Shown here: in pieces, positions 17,597 through 27,073 of the stretch
Numbering within the stretch: position 1 is the stretch's first letter
How the letters are laid out: each line of letters starts with the position of its first letter
Source of the DNA: Myxococcales bacterium
GTDB lineage: Bacteria > Myxococcota_A > Polyangia > Polyangiales > Polyangiaceae
DNA length: 64,000 nucleotides
NCBI GenBank assembly: GCA_016712525.1
Contig: JADJQX010000006.1
Span: 62,001 to 126,000, forward strand
Direction of reading: 5' to 3'
Translations under genes and position numbers: made by a program
The notes under the pieces: generated by a model
What the model was told of the DNA's origin: nothing
Seen by the model: the letters and a program-made list of their open reading frames with translations, nothing else
The model's database searches: none

Positions 17597-19570
17597 ATGT
17601 CCACGCACGACCGCACGACCGACGACTTTCGCGGTCCCGTCTCTTCGGCGGGCGATCGCTACCGCCAGATCCTCGACACCGCGCCCGACGCCATGGTGGT
17701 CGTCGACCACACCGGTACGATCTCGTTCGCGAACCTGCAGACCGAGACGATCTTCGGGTACCGCCGCGAAGAGCTCGTCGGAAAGCCCCTCGAGGTGCTC
17801 ATCCCCGAGCGCTTCCGCGCCACGCATGGTGGCCACATGGCGCGGTACTACGCGCAGCCGAGCACGCGCCACATGGGCTCGGGGCTCGCGCTCTTCGGTC
17901 GCAGGGCCGACGGCACCGAGATGGACATCGAGGTGTCGCTCGCGCCCGTCCACACCTCGGGAGGCATGCTCGTGTGCGCGGCCATCCGCGACATCTCGGA
18001 GCGCAAACGCATCGAGGCGATGGTCAAGCTCGGCGCCGAGCGGCTCGCGAGCGCCGTCGAGAGCATCAAAGATCCGTTCGCCCTCTTCGACGCGGGCGAT
18101 CACCTCGTGCAGTGCAACAGCGCCTACCGCACGCTCCTCGGCTCGCGCCTCGGCTCGCTCGTGGGGCGGCCCTACCGCGAAATCCTCGACGCCTGGCTCG
18201 ACGACCTCGCCTTCCCCGACGAAGCCACGCGCGCGGCATTCCACGTCGATCGCCTCGCGCGGCGTTCGGAGCCGACGTCCACGTTCGACGTGCGCACCAA
18301 GGACGGCCACGCCTTCCGCGTGAGCGACCGCCGCACCGCGGAGGGCGGTGTGGTCACGACGGTGTGGGACCTCACCGAGGTCGAGCACCGCGCCGAAGAG
18401 CTCAAGACCGCGAGGTTGGCGGCCGAGGCGGGGAGCGCTGCAAAATCGGACTTTTTGTCGTCGATGAGCCACGAGCTCCGGACGCCGCTCAACGCCATCT
18501 TGGGCTTCGCGCAGCTCCTCCGGAGGGACAAACGCGAGCCGCTCTCTCCCCGTCACCGCGAGCGCGTCGACCACATTTTGAAAGGTGGGGAGCACCTCCT
18601 CCGCCTCATCGACGACATCCTCGATCTGTCGCGCATCGAGGCCGGGGGTGTGTCGATCTCACCCGAGCCCGTGGACGTCGCCGACGTGCTCTCCGAGGTC
18701 GCCACGACCCTCGAGCCGGCGGCCTCGCGCGCGCAGGTCGCGATCGAGGTCTCCCCGATCGATCCGAGCCTGCCGCACGTGGCGACCGATCGCACCCGCT
18801 TCGTGCAGATCCTCATGAATTTCGGCTCGAACGCGGTGAAGTACAACCGCGAGGGCGGCAAGGTCACCTTCTCGGTGCGCGGCGAGGGCACGAAGGTGCG
18901 GGTCGTCGTCGCTGACACGGGCATGGGCATCCCGGACGACAAACAGGACAAGCTCTTTCAGCCCTTCCAGCGCGCCGGACAAGAGACGGGGCCGATCGAG
19001 GGAACGGGCATCGGGCTCGCGATCACGAAGCGCCTGGCCGAGCTGCTCGAGGGGGCGGTGGGTTTCCGCAGCGTGGCGGGCGAGGGCTCCGAGTTCTGGG
19101 TCGAGATGCCCGTCCACGCGAAGAGCGCGGTCCCGTCCTCCGTGCCTCACGCGCTCGACCCCCTTCGCGGCGGCGGCGAGGTGCGCGGCAGCGTGCTCTA
19201 CGTCGAGGACAACCCGGCGAACGTCGTCTTCATGCAAGACCTGCTCGGCGGCTTCGAGGGCATCGAGCTCATGATCGCGCCCACGGCCGAGATGGGTGTG
19301 CAGCTCGCGCGCGCTCGAAGGCCCGACGTCATCTTGATGGACATCAACCTCCCGGGGATGAGCGGCCTCGACGCCCTCAAGATCCTGAAGGAGTGGCCCG
19401 AGACGAAGGACATCCCGGTGATCGCGCTCACCGCCGCGGCCTCGGAGCGTGACCGTCAACGCGGCGAGCGTGCCGGCTTCTACCGCTACCTCACGAAGCC
19501 CGTGCGCGTCGACGAGCTCGAACGCGCGCTCGAGGCCGTCCTCGTCGACGACCTACCGCGCTCGAGCTGA
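17597..19570 (+). CDS. Hybrid sensor kinase: PAS-PAS-histidine kinase-receiver
   Basis: The 657-residue cytosolic protein has domains in order: PAS 1 (~20-135, DRYRQILDTAPDAMVVVDHT, FGYRREELVGKP), PAS 2 (~150-270, IKDPFALFDAGDHLVQCNSA), HisKA (His about 292 in SSMSHELRTPLNAI), HATPase (NFGSNAVKYNREGG, DTGMGIPDD, GTGIGLAITKRL), and a C-terminal receiver (VLYVEDNPANVV, Asp582 in ILMDINLPGMSG, Lys of YLTKPV). No heme- or flavin-specific PAS signature is evident, so the signal is unknown. It sits 18 bases behind the REC-kinase gene. The hemerythrin gene converges on it from the right. Confidence 0.92.
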   Translation: MSTHDRTTDDFRGPVSSAGDRYRQILDTAPDAMVVVDHTGTISFANLQTETIFGYRREELVGKPLEVLIPERFRATHGGHMARYYAQPSTRHMGSGLALFGRRADGTEMDIEVSLAPVHTSGGMLVCAAIRDISERKRIEAMVKLGAERLASAVESIKDPFALFDAGDHLVQCNSAYRTLLGSRLGSLVGRPYREILDAWLDDLAFPDEATRAAFHVDRLARRSEPTSTFDVRTKDGHAFRVSDRRTAEGGVVTTVWDLTEVEHRAEELKTARLAAEAGSAAKSDFLSSMSHELRTPLNAILGFAQLLRRDKREPLSPRHRERVDHILKGGEHLLRLIDDILDLSRIEAGGVSISPEPVDVADVLSEVATTLEPAASRAQVAIEVSPIDPSLPHVATDRTRFVQILMNFGSNAVKYNREGGKVTFSVRGEGTKVRVVVADTGMGIPDDKQDKLFQPFQRAGQETGPIEGTGIGLAITKRLAELLEGAVGFRSVAGEGSEFWVEMPVHAKSAVPSSVPHALDPLRGGGEVRGSVLYVEDNPANVVFMQDLLGGFEGIELMIAPTAEMGVQLARARRPDVILMDINLPGMSGLDALKILKEWPETKDIPVIALTAAASERDRQRGERAGFYRYLTKPVRVDELERALEAVLVDDLPRSS

Positions 19571-19593
19571 CCCTCCCGGGGTGAGCAGTGCGC

Positions 19594-19614
19594 AAAAAGC
19601 CGATAAGAATCGGC
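19594..19614 (-). terminator. Intrinsic terminator of the hemerythrin gene
   Basis: On the minus strand GCCGAT-TCTT-ATCGGC is followed directly by TTTTT (hairpin 19614-19599, T-run 19598-19594). The stem includes the end of the stop codon. This is the most canonical rho-independent terminator I see in the window. Confidence 0.8.
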
Positions 19615-20102
19615 TACTTGGTGTGCTTGTGTGCCTTCCGCCGCTCGAGCCTCTCGCGCACGGCGTGAGCCATCGCCTCGAAGATGCCTTCGTGCTCCTC
19701 GTACGGGATGGTGTCCTCGGCGATGCGGTAGAGCATCTCGTCCTCGTGGCTCGCGTGGGCGCGGAGGTCGTCGATGAACGAGCGCGCCGTCTCGGTGCGG
19801 ATCGTGTGGAGGTCGACCGCAGCGCCGAGCTCGACGAGCCTCGTGCGAATGTGGCGGTGCTCGGACATGATGGCGCGCGCCTCACGCTCGTTCGTGCGCA
19901 TGAGCGCAGGCACGAGGTACCGGTCTTCGGTCTCGAGGTGGCCCATGACTCGCGCGTCGAGCTCGCCCCAGGCTTCGCTGATGCCCTCGCGGTCGTCGCG
20001 CTCGCAGGCCTCGAGGATGCGCGCCATGAGCGCCTCGAGGTCGTGATGGTCGTCGAGGAGGCGGGAGCGGAGAGAGCTTTCGGGCTGCGAGACGGCGTGC
20101 AT
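19614..20102 (-). CDS. Hemerythrin-like (HHE) domain protein
   Basis: The 162-residue cytosolic protein is a single four-helix HHE domain with ligand candidates in order: DDHHDLEAL, GHLETEDRYL, EHRHIRTRL and HASHEDEMLY. Such proteins bind a di-iron centre and sense or store oxygen or nitric oxide, or protect iron-sulfur centres. A strong sigma-54-type element lies just upstream (20130-20115) and an intrinsic terminator overlaps the stop. The ATG at 20102 is the only plausible start, because no other start precedes helix A. The neighbours (universal stress protein, sigma-54 activator, cbb3 oxidase) fit a low-oxygen or redox role. Confidence 0.88.
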   Translation of the reverse strand: MHAVSQPESSLRSRLLDDHHDLEALMARILEACERDDREGISEAWGELDARVMGHLETEDRYLVPALMRTNEREARAIMSEHRHIRTRLVELGAAVDLHTIRTETARSFIDDLRAHASHEDEMLYRIAEDTIPYEEHEGIFEAMAHAVRERLERRKAHKHTK

Positions 20103-20114
20103 CGGAAAACACCC

Positions 20115-20130
20115 AGCAACCCGCGTGCCG
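20115..20130 (-). promoter_or_regulatory. Sigma-54 (RpoN) -24/-12 promoter for hemerythrin gene
   Basis: Read on the minus strand, CGGCACGCGGGTTGCT matches TGGCACG-N4-TTGCW at every defined position except the first. The GG and GC elements are 10 bases apart as required. The C of the -12 element is 14 bases from the A of the start codon, predicting a very short or absent leader. Confidence 0.6.
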
Positions 20131-20239
20131 CAAGGCCGATCGGCACGTTCGCGTGTGTGCGCCGCGCTCCCACGGTCGAAACGGCCCGCGCGAGCCCGCT
20201 CGCGGCGCAATCTTTGCACCGAAGCGCCTCGATTGCGCC

Positions 20240-20665
20240 TCAGGGGCGGGACGGGCGGAGCACGACGACCGAGCGTGTGCAGTGGCGGACGACCTTCTCG
20301 GCCGTGGTGCCGAAGAGCTTCTCGAGCCCCACGGTGCCGTGCGAGCCGACGAGCACGAACGACGCGTCGATGTCCTCGGCGGCCTGGCAGATCACGCGCC
20401 ACGCCTCGCCCACGCCCGCGCGCACCGAGTCGAGGTTCTGCTTGGGAAAGTGGCTCGCGAGCTCGGTGAGGCTCCTCCGCGCCTCTTCGGCGGCCTCGTG
20501 CGTCTTCGGGTCGCTCTCCGCGTCGGGGAGGGTGAGGCCGTGGTCGGGCACGATGACCTGCAGGAGCACGGCCTTCGCGTTCATTCGCTCGGCAAAATGG
20601 CGGGCTTCGGAGAACACGAACGTCTCTCGCTCGGAGTGGTCGAGGCAGACGAGAATGCGCTTCAT
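20240..20665 (-). CDS. Universal stress protein (UspA family)
   Basis: The 141-residue single-domain protein opens with MKRILVCLDHSERETFVF and closes with the ATP-binding-type signature LVGSHGTVGLEKLFGTTAEK then VVVLRPSRP (G-2x-G-9x-G-S/T pattern). Universal stress proteins modulate survival under starvation and anoxia. In many bacteria Usp genes sit beside CBS, MBL/beta-CASP and cbb3 genes in oxygen-responsive clusters, which is the arrangement here. It reads away from the sigma-54 activator gene, with 228 bases between the starts. It lies 137 bases upstream of the hemerythrin gene on the same strand. Confidence 0.9.
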   Translation of the reverse strand: MKRILVCLDHSERETFVFSEARHFAERMNAKAVLLQVIVPDHGLTLPDAESDPKTHEAAEEARRSLTELASHFPKQNLDSVRAGVGEAWRVICQAAEDIDASFVLVGSHGTVGLEKLFGTTAEKVVRHCTRSVVVLRPSRP

Positions 20666-20741
20666 GAGCGCCCTTTTACCAAGAGCTGCGCGCGTGTCGT
20701 GCAGAGGATCGCCCGCGCCCCGACGAAAGGCCTGCGCCAGG

Positions 20742-20757
20742 TGGCCCCACTCTTGCT
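20742..20757 (+). promoter_or_regulatory. Sigma-54-type promoter candidate before the activator gene
   Basis: TGGCCCCACTCTTGCT has TGGC and TTGC with GG and GC 10 bases apart; A and G of the -24 box are replaced by C. It lies about 137 bases upstream of the sigma-54 activator start, suggesting autoregulation. It is weaker than the hemerythrin element. Confidence 0.4.
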
Positions 20758-20893
20758 CAGGGCGGGCGCACGGTGCGACCGAAGGTGGGCGTACCTGCCA
20801 ATCTTTCGTTGCAATGAATGTCCGAGGCGCGGAATCTGCAGATGCCGCGCCGTCACGTGGGGGCGGTGTCGGATGATCCCAGGAGCAAGCCAG

Positions 20894-22270
<1,377 letters not shown>

Positions 22271-22350
22271 CGGCGGGCGGCGGCGCGACACGATCGCCGT
22301 CGCTCGAGGGGGGCGGCCATCCATCTCAGCGAAAGAAGAAGCGCCCATTC

Positions 22351-23754
22351 ATGGAGATCATCAGCGTCGGTGCGGCCGGTACCGTCACCGGATCGAAGCA
22401 CCTCGTCCGGACGTCCAGCGGGACGGTGCTCCTCGACTGCGGCCTCTTCCAGGGGAGGCGCCGCGAGTCGATCGAAGAGAACCGAACGTTGGGCTTCTCG
22501 GCGCGTGACATCGACGCCGTCGTGCTCTCCCACGCGCACATCGATCACTCGGGGGCGCTTCCGATCCTGGTGAAACAAGGCTTTCGTGGGAGCGTGTATT
22601 CTACACCTGCGACCCACGATCTCGCCACGGCCATGCTGAAGGACGCGGCCAACATCCAAGAGCAGGACGCGCGGTACGTGAACAAGGTCATCGACCGCGA
22701 CGGCATCGACATGCTCCCGGTCGAGCCCCTCTACGACGAGGCCGACGTCGACAGGACGCTCACCCACTTCGTGCCGGTGTCGTACCGTGTGCGAAAGACG
22801 ATCGCGCCTGGCTTCTCGATCGTCTTCTACGACGCGGGTCACGTGCTCGGGAGCGCGGTCACGTGCCTCGACGTCGACGACGACGGCGAGAAGAAGCGCG
22901 TCGTCTTCACGGGCGATCTCGGCCGGCGCGGCACGCCCATCCTGCGCGACCCGGAGGTCGTGTCGGGCGCGAACCTGCTCATCATGGAGAGCACCTACGG
23001 CGACAGGGTGCACCCGCCCTACGCCGGCCTCGAGAACGACCTCGCCGATGTGATCACACGGGTCGTGGCTCGCGGCGGCAAGATCGTCATCCCGACGTTC
23101 GCGCTCGAGCGCGCCCAGGAGGTCGTGTACGCGCTGAAGCGCCTGCGAAAAGCGAAGCGCGTCCCGCTCGTGCCCGTCTACGTCGACTCGCCCCTCACGG
23201 TGAAGGTGACCGAGGTCTTCCAGCGCCACCCCGACTGCTTCGACGAAGAGGCACGCGAGCACCTCACGGGCGACGACTCCCCGTTCGACTTCGACGGCCT
23301 CCGCTACGTCTCCGAGAAGGTCGACTCGCAGGCGATCGACGTGGCCGACGGCCCGGCGATCATCCTCTCGGCGAGCGGGATGTGCGAGGCGGGGCGCGTG
23401 CTCCACCACCTGCGCGCCACGGTCGAGGACCCGAAGAACGCCGTCATCATCGTCGGCTTCCAGGCGCAACACACGCTCGGGCGTCGCATCGTCGAGCGCC
23501 GCCCCCGCATTCGTATCTTCGGGGTCGAGCGGGACCTCCGCGCCGAGGTCGTGGTCTTGAACGGCTTCTCGGCGCACGCCGACCGCGACGACCTGCTCGC
23601 CTACGCCGAGGCCACCCGCGAGCGCGGCAAGCTGCGCGAGGTCGTGCTCGTGCACGGCGAGGACAAGTCCCTCGCGGCCCTCCGCGAGTCGCTCCTCGAG
23701 CGGAGCTTCCCCACGGTGCACATCGCGCGCCCCCGCGAGACACACCGTTTCTGA
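22351..23754 (+). CDS. MBL-fold / beta-CASP metallohydrolase (RNA exonuclease-like)
   Basis: This 467-residue protein has the MBL domain with HAHIDHSGALP zinc motif, DAGHVLGSA, FTGDLGRRG, then a beta-CASP insert (IPTFALERAQEVVYAL) and a C-terminal RMMBL segment (VVLNGFSAHADRDDLL, VLVHGE). The family includes CPSF73-like and RNase J-like nucleases; bacterial members of this branch are annotated as RNA-processing exonucleases. It is commonly found in the same oxygen-responsive clusters as Usp and CBS proteins. It follows the sigma-54 activator by 80 bases. No separate promoter was recognised. Confidence 0.9.
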   Translation: MEIISVGAAGTVTGSKHLVRTSSGTVLLDCGLFQGRRRESIEENRTLGFSARDIDAVVLSHAHIDHSGALPILVKQGFRGSVYSTPATHDLATAMLKDAANIQEQDARYVNKVIDRDGIDMLPVEPLYDEADVDRTLTHFVPVSYRVRKTIAPGFSIVFYDAGHVLGSAVTCLDVDDDGEKKRVVFTGDLGRRGTPILRDPEVVSGANLLIMESTYGDRVHPPYAGLENDLADVITRVVARGGKIVIPTFALERAQEVVYALKRLRKAKRVPLVPVYVDSPLTVKVTEVFQRHPDCFDEEAREHLTGDDSPFDFDGLRYVSEKVDSQAIDVADGPAIILSASGMCEAGRVLHHLRATVEDPKNAVIIVGFQAQHTLGRRIVERRPRIRIFGVERDLRAEVVVLNGFSAHADRDDLLAYAEATRERGKLREVVLVHGEDKSLAALRESLLERSFPTVHIARPRETHRF

Positions 23755-23866
23755 GGCGGCGGGGCACGTCGAGCGACGGCCCTCCTCGCGCGTTTCGTGC
23801 GCGTCGCGCGAAGCTCGTGCGTGTCACTCGAGGTGAAAATCCGCCTCTTCGTGCTGTCAAGTGGCT

Positions 23867-23882
23867 TGGCAACGGGGTTGCA
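23867..23882 (+). promoter_or_regulatory. Sigma-54-type promoter for the CBS gene
   Basis: TGGCAACGGGGTTGCA keeps TGGCA and TTGCA with GG and GC 10 bases apart; only two positions of the -24 box differ from consensus. The C of the -12 element is 14 bases before the A of the CBS start codon, exactly the spacing seen at the hemerythrin gene. Confidence 0.55.
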
Positions 23883-23894
23883 TCCGTGGCCCGC

Positions 23895-24347
23895 ATGAGC
23901 GAGTCCCCGACCAAAGATGCCTCCCAGCGGTCCGTCGCGTTGCCCTCGGCGCGCGCGGTCACAGTTCGTCACTGGATGACCCCCACCCCGCACTCGGTGG
24001 GCAAGGACCAGCCGCTCGCCACGGCCCAAAAGCTGATGCACGACAACAAGTGCCGGCACCTCCCGGTGCTCGAGCACGGCAAGCTCGTGGGCATCGTGTC
24101 GGAGCGCGACATCCTCTACGTGCAGGCGATCCCGGGCGTCGACATCCACAAGACCACGGTGGAGGACGCGATGACCCAGAGCGTCTACTGCGTGCCGCCG
24201 GAGCAGCGTCTCCGCGCCGTGGTGCAGGACATGGCCGAGAACCGCTACGGGTGCGCGGTCATCGTCGAGGGCGCCAAGGTCGTCGGCGTCTTCACCACCA
24301 CCGACGCGCTCGACGTGCTCGCACAGCACCTCGGCAAAGACTACTGA
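23895..24347 (+). CDS. Two-CBS-domain protein
   Basis: The 150-residue protein is a CBS pair: first unit residues ~27-85 (VRHWMTPTPHSVG, DNKCRHLPVLEHGKLVGIVS, ERDI) and second ~92-148 (VEDAMTQSVYCVPPEQRLRA, YGCAVIVEGAKVVGVFTTTD). CBS pairs bind adenine nucleotides and usually report energy state. No effector domain is attached, as in stand-alone stress CBS proteins. The start is ATG 23895; an in-frame GTG lies at 23886. It has a sigma-54-type element just upstream and ccoI 102 bases downstream, linking it to respiration control. Confidence 0.88.
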   Translation: MSESPTKDASQRSVALPSARAVTVRHWMTPTPHSVGKDQPLATAQKLMHDNKCRHLPVLEHGKLVGIVSERDILYVQAIPGVDIHKTTVEDAMTQSVYCVPPEQRLRAVVQDMAENRYGCAVIVEGAKVVGVFTTTDALDVLAQHLGKDY

Positions 24348-24449
24348 CGCACGGCCTTCGGCGCGACGCACCGATTGCGCTCTCGAGGTCGCGTTCGGGC
24401 GGAAATCGCGCCAAAGCCGAGCGGCACGAGGATTGTAAGGCGGTGCGTC

Positions 24450-26885
24450 ATGCAGCTCCGGGCCCCCTTGAACGACGCGGTTTTCTCGGCGAAGTCCGCG
24501 GTCGAAACGTTGCCCGCGAAACGTCCTGAAGCGTGCAAGCACTGCGGCACTCCGCTCGACGCAAGCGATGCGGGCCCCTTCTGCTGCACCGGCTGCGAGA
24601 CGGTCTACGGCATTCTCACCTCGGAGCACCTCGAGGCCTACTACGACCTCCGTGGAGAGCGCGGGCAGCCGGCCCGTGACGCCGGCGCCCAGCGCGGCGC
24701 GCCCTTGTGGCTCGAGCCGATCGAGAAGTCCCTCGCCGAGGCGCAAACCGCCCAGCGCATCGAGCTCGATATCCAAGGGCTTCACTGCACGGCCTGCGTG
24801 TGGCTCATTCAGAACCTCGCGAAGCGGCACGACGGCGCGATGTCCATGGTGGTCGACCCGTCGGTCGGGAGGCTCCACCTCGTCGCCGAAAAGAAGCTCG
24901 ATTTGCCCGCCCTCGTGGCCGACGTCGAACGCTTCGGCTACCGCCTCGGCCCTCCTCTGAAGGACACGGAGCGCAAGTCGAACGAGATCGTGTTCCGCAT
25001 GGGCATCACCATCGCCCTCGCGATGAACGCGATGATCTTCGCGATCGCTTCGTACGCGGGGCTCAGCGAGGGCCCCACGTTCGTGCTCTTCGAGCGCATC
25101 ACGTTCGGCATCTCCACGCTGAGCGTCATCGTGGGCGGGCCCGTGTTCTTCCGGTCCGCCTTTCGAGCGCTCCGCGCCGGCGTGCTGCACATGGACCTGC
25201 CGATCGCGCTCGGCATCGTGCTCGCGTATGGCGGTTCTCTCGTCTCGTTCCTCCGAGGCCACAGCCGTGGCGTCTTCGTCGACACGCTCGACGTCTTCAT
25301 CGCGCTCATGCTCGTGGGCCGGTTCCTCCAAGAGCGCGCGCTCGAACGAAACCGCCTCGCCCTGCTCGCGAGCGACGGCGTCGAGGGCCTCCGCACCCGC
25401 CGCGTCGAAGGCGATAAGGTCACGACCATCCGCGCGACCGAGCTCCGCCGAGGTGACGTCGTGCACGTGGCCCCCGGCGAGGTGCTCCCCGTCGACGCGA
25501 AGCTCGAAGGCGAAGGCGAGGCGAGCTTCTCCCTCGACTGGGTGAACGGCGAGAGCGAGCCCCACGCCTACGCGGTCGGCGCCACGATCCCGGCGGGCGC
25601 GTTCTCGGCCTCGGACGTGCCGCAAACGCTCGTTTCCATTCAAGATTTCGCCGACTCTCCGCTGGTCGATCTGCTGCGCACCCCGGAGAAGCGCCACGGC
25701 GAGGAGGCCCAGAGCCTCCCGTTCTGGGACAAGCTCACGAGGTACTACGTGGCGGCCGTGCTCGTCGCGGCGGCGGTCGGCTTCGTCGGCTGGTACTTCG
25801 CCACGCGCGATCTCGCGCGGGCGCTCGAGGTCACCACCGCGGTGCTCATCGTCACGTGCCCCTGCGCGTTCGGGATCGCCACGCCGCTCGCGTACGACCT
25901 CGTGCAGAGCGGTCTCCGGCGCGCCGGGCTCTTCGTGCGCTCGGCGGGCTTCCTCGATCGCGCCGCGCTCGTGCGGACCGTCGTCTTCGACAAGACGGGC
26001 ACGCTCACGACGGGCGCGCTGACCGTGCGCTCGCGCGACCTCGCACCGGGCTGCGACGCGGACAAGTTGGCACTTCTTGCGTCACTCGCCGGCCAGAGCA
26101 CGCACCCGAAGTCCATGGCCGTGCACGACGCGCTGGTCGCCGAGGGCGTCACGCCGCGGGCGCTCTCGGGTGTCCGTGAAGAGGTCGGGCGGGGCGTGGT
26201 GGTCATCGAGGGCGGCGTGGAGTACCGCCTCGGCGCGCCCGCGTGGGCTCTCTCTCTCGGCGATTCTTCGGCTCCCGGCGCGGCCGACGTGGTGTTCGCG
26301 GCGAACGGCGAGAGGCTCGCGTCCTTCGTTACCGAAGAGGCCCTGCGCAAAGACGCGAAGGCCGAAGTCGACGCGCTCGGCCGCGACGGCATGTCCGTGT
26401 ACCTCCTCTCGGGCGACGATCCTGCACGCGTGGCGCAAACCGCGCGTCTCGCGGGAATTCCCGAAGAAAAGGCCGTGGGAGGCCGCACCGCCGAAGGAAA
26501 AGCGGAGTGGGTCGACGCACACGACCGCAAAGACCTGCTCATGGTGGGTGACGGCATCAACGACGCGCTCGTCGTAGCGCGCGCTTTTTGCGGCGGCACG
26601 CCGGCGGTCGATCGCCCGTTCATGGCCGCCCGCAGCGATTTTTACTTCACCACGCCGGGGCTCGCGCCCATTCGGCTCGCCCTCCGTTCGGCGCGCGAGC
26701 TCGATCGGGTTCGGCGCAGAAATCTCGCGATCGCGTTGGCCTACAACCTGCTTTCTGTCTCGCTCGCGTATGCCGGTTTGCTGTCGCCCCTCGCGTGCGC
26801 GGTGCTCATGCCCCTGAGCTCCCTCACCGCCATCCTGTCGACCACCCTCTCCCTCTCACCGAAGGCCGCCCTGTGGAAGTCCTAG
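24450..26885 (+). CDS. ccoI: Copper-transporting P1B ATPase for cbb3 oxidase assembly
   Basis: The 811-residue FixI/CcoI-type pump supplies copper for the cbb3 active site. The N-terminus has the CcoI-specific Cys domain (CKHCGTPLDASDAGPFCCTG), then an HMA domain with GLHCTACVW. Membrane helices follow (~180-320), then the actuator with VNGESEP, the metal-site motif TCPCAFGIATP in the membrane, the phosphorylation motif DKTGTLT, STHP-like hinge, and GDGINDA. All catalytic residues are intact, unlike the homologue at 40.4 kb. ATG 24450 fixes the start. It is the first gene of the cco operon; ccoS begins inside its last 13 bases. Confidence 0.94.
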   Translation: MQLRAPLNDAVFSAKSAVETLPAKRPEACKHCGTPLDASDAGPFCCTGCETVYGILTSEHLEAYYDLRGERGQPARDAGAQRGAPLWLEPIEKSLAEAQTAQRIELDIQGLHCTACVWLIQNLAKRHDGAMSMVVDPSVGRLHLVAEKKLDLPALVADVERFGYRLGPPLKDTERKSNEIVFRMGITIALAMNAMIFAIASYAGLSEGPTFVLFERITFGISTLSVIVGGPVFFRSAFRALRAGVLHMDLPIALGIVLAYGGSLVSFLRGHSRGVFVDTLDVFIALMLVGRFLQERALERNRLALLASDGVEGLRTRRVEGDKVTTIRATELRRGDVVHVAPGEVLPVDAKLEGEGEASFSLDWVNGESEPHAYAVGATIPAGAFSASDVPQTLVSIQDFADSPLVDLLRTPEKRHGEEAQSLPFWDKLTRYYVAAVLVAAAVGFVGWYFATRDLARALEVTTAVLIVTCPCAFGIATPLAYDLVQSGLRRAGLFVRSAGFLDRAALVRTVVFDKTGTLTTGALTVRSRDLAPGCDADKLALLASLAGQSTHPKSMAVHDALVAEGVTPRALSGVREEVGRGVVVIEGGVEYRLGAPAWALSLGDSSAPGAADVVFAANGERLASFVTEEALRKDAKAEVDALGRDGMSVYLLSGDDPARVAQTARLAGIPEEKAVGGRTAEGKAEWVDAHDRKDLLMVGDGINDALVVARAFCGGTPAVDRPFMAARSDFYFTTPGLAPIRLALRSARELDRVRRRNLAIALAYNLLSVSLAYAGLLSPLACAVLMPLSSLTAILSTTLSLSPKAALWKS

Positions 26886-27073
26886 GTCTCCAAGTCTTCG
26901 TGAGCCTCACGCTGGTGCTCGGCTCCCTCATCCTCTTCGCCAAATCGTGGAAGGCGCGTGACTTCGATCACGCCGACCGGCTCGCGCTCTTCCCGCTCGA
27001 CGACGGCGAACCTCAAGCTCCCGCCCGCAAATCCGCCGAGGTCTCCCCCTCCTCGCACGAAGGAAAGTCATGA
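26873..27073 (+). CDS. ccoS: cbb3 oxidase assembly protein CcoS
   Basis: The 66-residue, one-helix protein (residues ~5-25, GLQVFVSLTLVLGSLILFAK) is followed by a short cytoplasmic tail with the CcoS-like WKARDFDHADRLALFPLDD. It is needed for assembly and maturation of cbb3 oxidase in studied bacteria. The start is GTG 26873, overlapping the end of ccoI by 13 bases and preceded by GAAGG. Its stop overlaps the ccoN/O start as ATGA. Identification rests on position and size plus this motif. Confidence 0.85.
   Translation: MEVLGLQVFVSLTLVLGSLILFAKSWKARDFDHADRLALFPLDDGEPQAPARKSAEVSPSSHEGKS

Noticed and set aside
16353..18595. Long minus-strand frame over the two hybrid kinases
   Set aside because: It mirrors the kinase genes base for base; the protein has no family motif while the plus-strand products do.
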